A DNA stretch of 64,000 bases from Aneurinibacillus sp. (GTDB lineage Bacteria > Bacillota > UBA5301 > DYFA01), in the NCBI GenBank assembly GCA_020725425.1, contig DYFA01000004.1, positions 1 through 64,000 on the forward strand. The letters are read 5' to 3'. The notes below the pieces were generated by a model. The model searched no databases. It had not been told where the DNA came from and was given only the letters and a program-made list of their open reading frames with translations. Positions 41,526-48,589 of the stretch are shown one piece after another (the stretch's first letter is position 1; every line of letters begins with the position of its first letter). Position numbers and translations under genes: made by a program.

Positions 41526-41954
41526 CTAGTGTCCGACCTTGGTCACGTAGGCGAGCAGTCGTTGCAGGAGCGTCTCCAGATCATCGAGCCGCTCCTGCAA
41601 GATCTCCCACATCTCCTTTTCGCTGACTAGGGCGTAGTCATGGACCAAACGGTTGCGATACCCGGCGATGCCCTGCACCCGGAGGCGGAATTCGTTGTCG
41701 AGCACTCCCCCCCGCTCCAACAGCTCGAAAACCTCGCGGTAGTTCGCCGGGTTACCCCATTTCGACTTGACGACCACGTGCCTGCCCAAGTCCAGGAGCG
41801 CCTGAAGCGCCCGGCGGAGGTGGTGCTCGGCAATGGCGTAGTTGTCAGCGTCGCGTTGAAACTCTGCGAGCGATAGGCCGGCCAAGCGACGCAGACGAGC
41901 CACTGAGTCGTAAACCATCTGCGTATGGCTGGCGATGAACTGCCGGTTAAACAA
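41526..41954 (-). CDS. HepT-like HEPN-domain protein (toxin candidate)
   Basis: A 142-residue DUF86/HEPN protein. The RNase motif Rx4HxY is intact in YRNRLVHDYALVS. HEPN toxins of the HepT/MntA type are partnered by a minimal nucleotidyltransferase, which is encoded 3 bases upstream (41958-42380). MntA-type partners inactivate the toxin by AMPylation of its HxY tyrosine. Predicted toxin of a type VII-like toxin-antitoxin pair. Confidence 0.87.
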   Translation of the reverse strand: MFNRQFIASHTQMVYDSVARLRRLAGLSLAEFQRDADNYAIAEHHLRRALQALLDLGRHVVVKSKWGNPANYREVFELLERGGVLDNEFRLRVQGIAGYRNRLVHDYALVSEKEMWEILQERLDDLETLLQRLLAYVTKVGH

Positions 41955-41957
41955 CCC

Positions 41958-42380
41958 TCAGCCCCCCTCGGCTTCCTCGATCATCTCACGGTAGGAGCGC
42001 TCATACCATGGTTGCAGGTCGAGGAAGTCCCGGACAATGAGGTCCTCCGCATCGGTCCGGACCTCGGAGTCTGATTCGTAAAGCACTTTGCCCGTACGGA
42101 TAACCTCGAACTGCAGGGGCAGTGGAGCCTTGTTGAGGACGACCAAATCCACCTGCCGCCCAGCAACCTCCTCCAGTTCCCCGATGAGGTCCATCCGTTC
42201 CGGACCCGTGAGAGATGGTCGGTCGGTGGGCAAGAGCATAGCCAGGTCCAGATCGCTGTCGGGGCGTTGCGTCCCGGCAGCGTAAGACCCGAAAAGGTAA
42301 ACCGCGACGGGCCGGTAGCGCCGAAGCAGCGTCACCAACTTGTCCAATTCGTCCCCCATCCTCAAGTTGTTCGCCGTCAC
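41958..42380 (-). CDS. MntA-like minimal nucleotidyltransferase (antitoxin candidate)
   Basis: A 140-residue nucleotidyltransferase-fold protein. The MNT motif reads LFGSYAAGTQRPDSDLDLAM with both metal aspartates. GTG 42380 has AGGAGAGG upstream; ATG 42359 is an alternative. The ORF continues upstream only as antisense of the riboswitch region. Followed at once by the HEPN gene, as in MntA-HepT pairs. It is divergent from the riboswitch-controlled receptor gene. Confidence 0.86.
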   Translation of the reverse strand: MTANNLRMGDELDKLVTLLRRYRPVAVYLFGSYAAGTQRPDSDLDLAMLLPTDRPSLTGPERMDLIGELEEVAGRQVDLVVLNKAPLPLQFEVIRTGKVLYESDSEVRTDAEDLIVRDFLDLQPWYERSYREMIEEAEGG

Positions 42381-42499
42381 CGACAGCCCCCTCTCCTGCC
42401 GGTAGTTTCGCCTTCTCGGAAGCAAATCCTCCGAACTCTGTCCGGCACCAGGGAAGGCGAGGAAGGAATTGGCGGGCCGGCGGAGAAAACCTGGTCCAA

Positions 42500-42668
42500 A
42501 CTGAATAGCGTCGCCATGGCGGGAAACCGGTGAGAATCCGGTACAGCCCCTGCTACGGTAACCGGTGACGAACCCTGCAAAGGACCATCGGGTCGGAGGT
42601 GGCGCCTCCGCCGAGAAGGTGCAGGCAGTAGGAGGACCCGGAAGTCCGGAGACCGGTGGCGGCGCGCC
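42500..42668 (+). promoter_or_regulatory. cobalamin riboswitch
   Basis: The conserved adenosylcobalamin aptamer blocks occur in order: GGGAAACCGGTGAGAATCCG, CAGCCCCTGCTACGGTAA, and the 3' block CCGGAAGTCCGGAGACCGG. It ends about 35 bases before the receptor start, so it probably controls translation or elongation of the receptor and TonB genes, switching them off when cobalamin is plentiful. Ends are approximate. Confidence 0.92.
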
Positions 42669-42704
42669 GACAACCAACTTCAGCGGGAAGGGTGGGTGTT
42701 ATTC

Positions 42705-44585
42705 ATGTCCAAGCTCCTTTCCGCCCAGGAAGGGCTTTTTTATCGGCCCCGGGCAAATCTCCTGGCTCTGCTGCTCGTCTCCATCCTGACTCTTGGTCCA
42801 GCCGGCCGAGCGGCCTCGCCATCTCCGCAGGGTGAAGCGGAGGCGGCGGAGGACGAGGATATCATCGTGGTCACTGCCACCAGGTTGCCCCAACCGGCCA
42901 GCGAGGTCCCGGCAGTCGTGACGGTCGTCACTGTGGAAGAGGCCCTGGCGGCCGGCGCCACCACCGTGGCCGAGGCGATCCGCTTGGCTCCCACCGCGGT
43001 GGTAAACGCCCACGGGGGCCTTGGTTCCGCCGCCACCGTCAACCTCCAGGGGGCTTCAAGCAACCAGGTCCAGATCCTGGTGGACGGACGCACCGTCACA
43101 ACGGCCTTGGGCCCGGTGGATGTGGGCCTTTTGTCCTTGTCAGGGGTAGAACGGATCGAGATCGTTCAGGGCCCGGCCTCCGCGGTTTACGGCGCCAACG
43201 CCCTGGGAGGGGTAGTCAACATCATTACGCGTCGCCCCCCCGAACAGAGAGAAAACCGGTTGGAGTTATCGGTTGGCGGGTTTGATGCGCACAGGCTCCA
43301 GTGGTCCACCGGAGCGGAGACGGGATGGGGAAGCTATCTTGTCACCGGCAGTACCGAAGCCTCCGCGGGCTGGCGCCCCAACTCCGACGCTTCCCTGTGC
43401 GCTTTGACGACTAAGCTGGCCTGGGCGGTACCGGGGGGTGAGGCCACCCTAGGCGCCCGCTACGTCTCGGCCAGCGCGGGCTCGCCGGGCGATGACGGGA
43501 CGTATCCCTTCTCCCTCGGCCCCACGCCGCACGCCCGGCGGGGAGACGAGTCGGTCAACCTCGACCTTGCGTACCGTAGCGCCAGCCCCGGGCAACCGGA
43601 ACTCCGCCTGTACTACACCGACGCCACCTGGACCTACGATGACCCGGACAAGCTCGAATCCAGCCGCCATCACGGCGTCTTCGGCGGGATCGAAGCCCGC
43701 CGGGGATGGGCGACAGGAAGACACCGGATACTCGTGGGTGGAGAGTACCGGGGTGATTACGGCTCCAGCACCAACCTCTTGAGTGACTGCACGTCGCAAA
43801 ACCTGGCGCTGTACGTCGAGGACCTCTACCGGACCGGTCCGGCCCTCTCCTTCACGCTGGGGGGACGCCTGGACGCTCATTCGATTTACGGGCCGGTTTG
43901 GTCGCCGCGACTGGGGGCCGTGTATCAATTCGGGGCAGCCCAACGCCTCTGGTTGTCGGCGGGCCGGGCCTTCCGCGCCCCCTCTTTCCAGGATTTGTAC
44001 TGGAAAGCCGATGCCTGGAGCGAGGGGAATCCCGACCTCCGACCGGAAACAGCCACTGCTTACCAGGCTGGCCTGTCTGCCGGACCACTCGACCTGACGG
44101 TCTTCCACAAGGATGTGGCGGATAACATCAATTGGGCTTTCAATCCCTCGACCGGCAAGTATCAACCGACGAACCTAAGCGCCACCCGCTTCGACGGCCT
44201 GGACCTTACGCTCCACCGCAAGCTTGGTCCGTGGGTGACGGCCGAAGCCGCCTATAGCTGGTTGAACGCAGTGAACGCCGAGACGGGAAAGCGGCTCCCG
44301 CAGCGTCCAACGGACCAAGGATCTGTAAGACTTGGGGTAACAGCGCCCGGCGGCTGGGCAGGGGCAGTGGCTGTAAAGGTAGTCGGCAGCTCCTACTACG
44401 ACGTGGCCAACACGGTAGTGGCACCGGGGTTCACGAAAGTCGACCTTACTCTGAGCCGAACCGTCAACCCCTCGCTGACCTGGCGGGTGAACCTGGACAA
44501 CGCCCTCAACGCGCGTTACCAGGAGGTCCCCGGTTACCCGATGCCGGGAGCGAGTCTGAGCACCAGCGTCACTTACCGCTTCTAG
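42705..44585 (+). CDS. TonB-dependent outer-membrane receptor, BtuB-like
   Basis: A 626-residue outer-membrane transporter. Signal peptide (LLALLLVSILTLGPAGRA), a TonB box in EDEDIIVVTATRL, a plug domain (VNLQGASSNQVQILVDGR; GPASAVYGANALGGVVNII) and a 22-strand-type beta barrel with Tyr/Trp-rich strands, ending SVTYRF with the C-terminal Phe used for barrel insertion. The cobalamin riboswitch upstream points to vitamin B12 as cargo. ATG 42705 chosen; an in-frame GTG lies at 42696. Such a gene needs an outer membrane, unusual for a Firmicute. Confidence 0.94.
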   Translation: MSKLLSAQEGLFYRPRANLLALLLVSILTLGPAGRAASPSPQGEAEAAEDEDIIVVTATRLPQPASEVPAVVTVVTVEEALAAGATTVAEAIRLAPTAVVNAHGGLGSAATVNLQGASSNQVQILVDGRTVTTALGPVDVGLLSLSGVERIEIVQGPASAVYGANALGGVVNIITRRPPEQRENRLELSVGGFDAHRLQWSTGAETGWGSYLVTGSTEASAGWRPNSDASLCALTTKLAWAVPGGEATLGARYVSASAGSPGDDGTYPFSLGPTPHARRGDESVNLDLAYRSASPGQPELRLYYTDATWTYDDPDKLESSRHHGVFGGIEARRGWATGRHRILVGGEYRGDYGSSTNLLSDCTSQNLALYVEDLYRTGPALSFTLGGRLDAHSIYGPVWSPRLGAVYQFGAAQRLWLSAGRAFRAPSFQDLYWKADAWSEGNPDLRPETATAYQAGLSAGPLDLTVFHKDVADNINWAFNPSTGKYQPTNLSATRFDGLDLTLHRKLGPWVTAEAAYSWLNAVNAETGKRLPQRPTDQGSVRLGVTAPGGWAGAVAVKVVGSSYYDVANTVVAPGFTKVDLTLSRTVNPSLTWRVNLDNALNARYQEVPGYPMPGASLSTSVTYRF

Positions 44586-44618
44586 CGCAGCATGGAGAGG
44601 GGCGAAAGGAGGGGGAGC

Positions 44619-45527
44619 ATGCGATTCGCGGAGGGCTTGCCGGAGGCGGCCAGGTCTCTGCTCCTCTCGCTCCTCCTCCACACCGCCTTGCTGGGGCTCC
44701 CTGCCGCCTCGCTCCTCCGGGGAAACCCCCTCCCCCCCGCTCGCGAGGGATGGGCGCCCCAGGCATACACACTGGTGCAGGTGGTCTCGGCGGCCCCCGA
44801 AACGGACGCTGCTACGGTGGCCAAGCCGGTGGCGCTGGCCGCGGTCGCCGAGGCCCGACGGGTGCGGCAACCGGAGAACTCGCCGCCCATACGAGAGGAT
44901 CGCCCGTTGCAGGAGGCCCCGCAAGAGGCCCCGGCGGACCTTGCAGAGCAGGAAACAGCGCCGGGCGACCGGCCCTCACCCCTTGCCGGGGAGCCGCCCG
45001 TGGCGGAGAAAGCAGAGGCGGCACCGGTTGCGCCGTCTTCGCCAGGGTCCGGGGAGATCACCCCCTCGCCGGCGTCTCCAGCCCCTCCGGGCTCGCCGAT
45101 TCTCCTCACCTCGACTGCGCCGACCGCACCCCCCGCGCCGACCGCACCCCCCGTGGCCGCTCCGGGGTCTGCCGCCGCCTCGGGGGAACGCCCGGCCGAC
45201 CCGGCCCCGGCTGGCCCGACCCGCGTCGAGCCGCCCCCACCATCCCGTACCCCCGCCCGCCTGGTCTGGCAGACTCTGCCGCAGTATCCCGTTGCCGCCC
45301 GCCGAGCGGGGCAGAGCGGAACCGTCCACTTGCGCCTGGAGGTGGGGGCGGACGGCCGGGTCCACCGGGTGGAGCTCGCCAGCTCCAGCGGTTCCCCTCT
45401 CCTCGATGCCGCCGCGGTGGCCGCCGCCAAGAGTTGGCGATACGAGCCGGCGCACGAAAACGGCCACCCGGTCACCGAGTGGCGCCGGGTGGCGGTGGTC
45501 TTCCGTCTGGAAGATGACAGCCCCTAA
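44619..45527 (+). CDS. tonB: TonB energy-transducing protein
   Basis: A 302-residue protein that couples the inner-membrane proton gradient to the outer-membrane receptor. One N-terminal membrane helix (SLLLSLLLHTALLGLPAAS), a long Pro/Ala/Glu-rich periplasm-spanning region (about 60-215) and a C-terminal TonB domain (PQYPVAARRAGQSGTVHLRL; LDAAAVAAAKSWRYEPA). ATG 44619 has AAAGGAGG upstream. Co-directional with the receptor, 33 bases apart. No exbB or exbD is in the window, so these must lie elsewhere. Confidence 0.93.
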   Translation: MRFAEGLPEAARSLLLSLLLHTALLGLPAASLLRGNPLPPAREGWAPQAYTLVQVVSAAPETDAATVAKPVALAAVAEARRVRQPENSPPIREDRPLQEAPQEAPADLAEQETAPGDRPSPLAGEPPVAEKAEAAPVAPSSPGSGEITPSPASPAPPGSPILLTSTAPTAPPAPTAPPVAAPGSAAASGERPADPAPAGPTRVEPPPPSRTPARLVWQTLPQYPVAARRAGQSGTVHLRLEVGADGRVHRVELASSSGSPLLDAAAVAAAKSWRYEPAHENGHPVTEWRRVAVVFRLEDDSP

Positions 45528-46177
45528 TGCTTGGAAGCCGCAACACCCTCCGGCGTTACAGAATCACCAGATCTCCGTCGAGTGACCGTAAAGGTGCGCG
45601 GTTTACAGATGATTTCCTTTACGTCCATACCCTCACTTGGATGAAACATGGTCAACTTTCGTGCAGCACGCAAGACCAAGGCTGTATCTGCGGCCATCGC
45701 CACCACCTCTTCCCCCGGAGCGACGACTCCGGCGTCACAAGCCATGACCGCGGCCTGGATGCACAGTACTGTGCCGCCCCCAAAAAGGCGCAGCGTATGT
45801 ATAATGGTTTGGATCTTCGGGTCTGAGCTGCCAGGAATCATGATGTCCTGAAATGGCATACTGCCTTGGACTATTTCAACATCCTGGCTTTTGAGCTTGG
45901 CACGGATGGATTGATCGACGATTCCCGTAACCACCATGTCATCGCGGTCAGCATCCGCCTTGAAGCTTTGGCCAAAGGGGTAAGTAACGGCAATGACCTT
46001 TACATCCATACCCCTCGCCGCTTTCTTGAGGGCCAAAGGCCCTTCTCCTTCGGCTGTAAACACAATGACCTTTTGTACATCGGGGTGGGCTTTCAAATAC
46101 TTCACCACAGCCTTAACGGTCAATGGAAGGTACTCTCGTCCCTCGCCGTCGAAATACGTCACGACCTCAGCGCTCAT
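45524..46177 (-). CDS. pyruvate-kinase C-terminal-domain-like protein
   Basis: A 217-residue stand-alone alpha/beta domain that resembles the C-terminal domain of pyruvate kinase (VQKVIVFTAEGEGPLALKKA; VKVIAVTYPFGQ; IQTIIHTLRLFGGGTVLCIQ; DAGVVAPGEEVVAMA). Stand-alone relatives occur in archaea and some bacteria, function unknown. Convergent with tonB, overlapping its end by 4 bases. Codon use is less GC-rich than in neighbouring genes, as in the two genes upstream. Confidence 0.75.
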   Translation of the reverse strand: MSAEVVTYFDGEGREYLPLTVKAVVKYLKAHPDVQKVIVFTAEGEGPLALKKAARGMDVKVIAVTYPFGQSFKADADRDDMVVTGIVDQSIRAKLKSQDVEIVQGSMPFQDIMIPGSSDPKIQTIIHTLRLFGGGTVLCIQAAVMACDAGVVAPGEEVVAMAADTALVLRAARKLTMFHPSEGMDVKEIICKPRTFTVTRRRSGDSVTPEGVAASKH

Positions 46178-46719
46178 CGTATCTGCTCCCTCCAGTATGC
46201 AAGGCGGTTATTGTACTCTCCCCAATGAGCGGAATCGAGCGGGGAATGCCCGGTACGAAGAAAGTGGTTGGCAATGTTGATCGCCAACCAGAGATTCATG
46301 TCGGCAGTATCGAGCCAAAACGCATCCCCGTAGTGAATGTGGCTCCCCTTGGCGTCGTTGACGTGAGGATCCAGAATCAATCCTGTATGCGAATCGAACC
46401 GGACAGATACTCTTGGATGCTGCAGGTGATAGCGATACCACTCGACCTGATAGAGAGCGGGTGCCTTGAACTTCCCATGCTCTGTCGCGGTCAGAGTACC
46501 CGGCTCCTTATCATTTCCCAGCTTCAACACCAGGTTCCGAATCGTCAGACGGACCGGCCGCCCGGACAGCCCCTTCCGAATGAAGGCGTGAATCCTAAAT
46601 CCAGGCTGTCCCGCGAGTCGGGGATTTTGGGAGGCAGCATTGAGCTTCCGAAGATATTTCTCAGCCGAGTAATCTTCCATTGCTGCGATCCGTCGCCCAA
46701 GAAAGATTCGAGGGCTCAT
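46174..46719 (-). CDS. hypothetical protein, toxin-like partner of the upstream gene
   Basis: About 181 residues from ATG 46719, which has GAGAGG 6 bases upstream; ATG 46680 is an alternative. No firm family. It has a mixed beta region (PVRLTIRNLVLKL; YQVEWYRYHLQHPRVSVRFD) and ends with His-containing segments (GSHIHYGD). It overlaps the upstream gene by 59 bases and the downstream gene by 4 bases. The segment order recalls DUF6516/TumE-type toxins, but this is a weak impression. AT-richer than its surroundings, so possibly transferred. Confidence 0.6.
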   Translation of the reverse strand: MSPRIFLGRRIAAMEDYSAEKYLRKLNAASQNPRLAGQPGFRIHAFIRKGLSGRPVRLTIRNLVLKLGNDKEPGTLTATEHGKFKAPALYQVEWYRYHLQHPRVSVRFDSHTGLILDPHVNDAKGSHIHYGDAFWLDTADMNLWLAINIANHFLRTGHSPLDSAHWGEYNNRLAYWREQIR

Positions 46720-47080
46720 TGAGCCCTCTCGCAGCCAAGTCCGCATCGTCCATAAGCGGCCCGAAAAGAACACCCCAACACTCTGATATGTCCGGCCAGG
46801 AGTACGCTGAGCACGGTTCCGTCTTGCCTCGGTCAATTTCGACGCCAGCGGCTTCGATATCCTCAAGGGTGAGCGTGATACCAGAGTCATCAGACGGGTT
46901 CCGAAGGGCCTCAATCGCTGACAGCCACTCGTAAGCGTCCTCATCAGTCACTCCAGCAGGAAGCTTTCCCACTTGGGCTGCAGTGTAGAAATCCTCCGAG
47001 GTCATCGCATACTTGCGCTCCATTTCAGCCATGATGCCCCTGGCATACTCGGATTCTCGGACTACCTTTGCCGTGAACAC
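46661..47080 (-). CDS. hypothetical protein, antitoxin-like
   Basis: A 139-residue acidic protein from GTG 47080, which has AAAGGGGG 8 bases upstream; GTG 47089 is too close to that site. The N-terminal half (MERKYAMTSEDFYTAAQVGK, then DEDAYEWLSAIEALRN) resembles short acidic ORFs often found before TumE-like toxin genes. The C-terminal half is unrecognised. Overlaps the next gene by 59 bases. A strong promoter and a 32-bp palindrome lie upstream. Confidence 0.6.
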   Translation of the reverse strand: MFTAKVVRESEYARGIMAEMERKYAMTSEDFYTAAQVGKLPAGVTDEDAYEWLSAIEALRNPSDDSGITLTLEDIEAAGVEIDRGKTEPCSAYSWPDISECWGVLFGPLMDDADLAARGLNEPSNLSWATDRSNGRLLG

Positions 47081-47127
47081 AGCGGACACCCCCTTTCCGG
47101 GACTAGGATGGTCATCTGGAGATTTTC

Positions 47128-47156
47128 ATTATACCCTGCCCTTGGTTAAACTGTAA
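47128..47156 (-). promoter_or_regulatory. sigma-A-type promoter of the antitoxin-like gene
   Basis: Minus strand TTACAG (47151-47156), a 17-base spacer and a consensus TATAAT (47128-47133). It lies between the palindrome at 47163-47194 and the gene start at 47080. Confidence 0.65.
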
Positions 47157-47162
47157 ATGACC

Positions 47163-47194
47163 CTGTTGTACTTCCAGTACTGGAAGTACAACAG
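47163..47194. repeat. 32-bp perfect palindrome upstream of the antitoxin-like gene
   Basis: Both strands read identically over 32 bases, from CTGTTGTACTTCCAGT to its exact complement. It ends 6 bases upstream of the -35 box of the promoter at 47128-47156, as an operator or activator site would. It could also be the footprint of an excised element or a bidirectional hairpin. Chance occurrence at this length is negligible. Confidence 0.85.
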
Positions 47195-47275
47195 TTCATC
47201 CGAAAACTCCTGCCTAGGTTGTGGGCTTCTCCACCGATTTTCCGAGAACGAAAAGGATGGGACTTGTCGCCTGCT

Positions 47276-48586
47276 TCACGCTTCCTCTGCCTCAGTGAGC
47301 ATGGCCGCCGCCGCCTCCCCGGACGGCAGCTCCTGAACGTGCTTCAGCTTGCGCTCGATGGTGCGGGACTTCCGGGCGGCGTCCTCGATCGTGTTGCTCG
47401 CCTCCTGCAGCTTCTTCTGGGTCTTCTCCAGGATGTCGCCGAACTTGCCGAACTCGGTCTTGACGGCGCCGAGGAGCGCCCAGACCTCGCTCGACCGCTT
47501 CTCGATGGCCAGCGTCCGGAAACCCATCTGGAGGCTGTTCAGGAAGGCGAGCAGGTTGGATGGGCCCACCACCGTCACCCGGTATTCCCGCTGCAAGGTC
47601 TCCCACAAGCCGGGCCGGCGCAGGATCTCCGCGTAAAGCCCCTCGGTCGGCACGAACAGGAGGCCGAAGTCCGTGGTGTTCGGCGGGTCCAGGTATTTCT
47701 CCTGAATGTCCCTGGCCTCGGCTTTAAGGCGAGCCTCCAGCTGCCTGGCCGCTGCCTCCACCAGGGCCTGGTTCCCCTGGTCCTGCGCCTCGATCAGCCG
47801 CTGATAGTCCTCCTGGGGGAACTTGGCATCGATGGGCAGCCAGACGGCCTGGTCCTCCCGGTCCCGCCCCGGCAGCCGGATGGCGAACTCGACCCGCTCC
47901 CCGCTGCCCTTCTTGGTGGCGACGTTCTCTTCGTACTGCTCGCCCTTGATCAGCACCTGCTCCAAGAGGGTGCCGAGCTGGATCTCGCCCCAGGTCCCCC
48001 GGGTCTTCACGTTGGTCAGGACTTTCTTCAAGTCCCCCACCCCCGCGGCCAGCGTCTGCATCTCCCCGAGTCCCTTGTGGACCAGTTCCAGGCGCTCGCT
48101 CACCAGCTTGAAGGACTCGCCCAGGCGCTGCTCGAGGGTGGCATGAAGCTTCTCGTCCACCGTGGCCCGCATCTGCTCCAGCTTCTGGCTGTTATCCTCA
48201 CGCAGGGCCACAAGCTGCTGCTCCACCGCCTCGCGCAGCTTCTCCAGCTTTTGCTCGTTGGTCTGGGTGAGAGTGGTCAACTGGGTAGCAAAGATGTCCA
48301 GTTGCTCCTTCTGCAGAGTGGCAATCTCCGTCATCCGGGAGAGCAGAAAGTCGCTGAACTGCCTCAAGGCGCCGCTGAGTTCCTCCCGACCCTGTCTGGC
48401 CTGGAGGGCGGCTTCGGACCGGCTCTGGGCGGCTTCTTCCCGCACCACCCGCTCCGCCCTCTCCAGACTCCGGTCGAGGGCCTCCAGCCGCACGGCTAGC
48501 CGGCCGAGGCGCGCCCAGACCGCTGTCACCAGAAGCAGCGCGGCGACTCCGGCTACCGCCGCCATCACCGTCGGAATGGTTCCCAC
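47276..48586 (-). CDS. rmuC: DNA recombination protein RmuC
   Basis: A 436-residue RmuC: an N-terminal membrane helix (VMAAVAGVAALLLVTAVWA), a long coiled coil (about 30-165) and a PD-(D/E)XK-like nuclease domain with GTWGEIQLGTLLEQVL, LPIDAKFPQEDY and FVPTEGLYAEIL. RmuC limits recombination at inverted repeats. GTG 48586 has GGGAGGAGG upstream and comes 3 bases after the addA stop, as last gene of the repair operon. Confidence 0.94.
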   Translation of the reverse strand: MGTIPTVMAAVAGVAALLLVTAVWARLGRLAVRLEALDRSLERAERVVREEAAQSRSEAALQARQGREELSGALRQFSDFLLSRMTEIATLQKEQLDIFATQLTTLTQTNEQKLEKLREAVEQQLVALREDNSQKLEQMRATVDEKLHATLEQRLGESFKLVSERLELVHKGLGEMQTLAAGVGDLKKVLTNVKTRGTWGEIQLGTLLEQVLIKGEQYEENVATKKGSGERVEFAIRLPGRDREDQAVWLPIDAKFPQEDYQRLIEAQDQGNQALVEAAARQLEARLKAEARDIQEKYLDPPNTTDFGLLFVPTEGLYAEILRRPGLWETLQREYRVTVVGPSNLLAFLNSLQMGFRTLAIEKRSSEVWALLGAVKTEFGKFGDILEKTQKKLQEASNTIEDAARKSRTIERKLKHVQELPSGEAAAAMLTEAEEA

Positions 48587-48589
48587 CGC

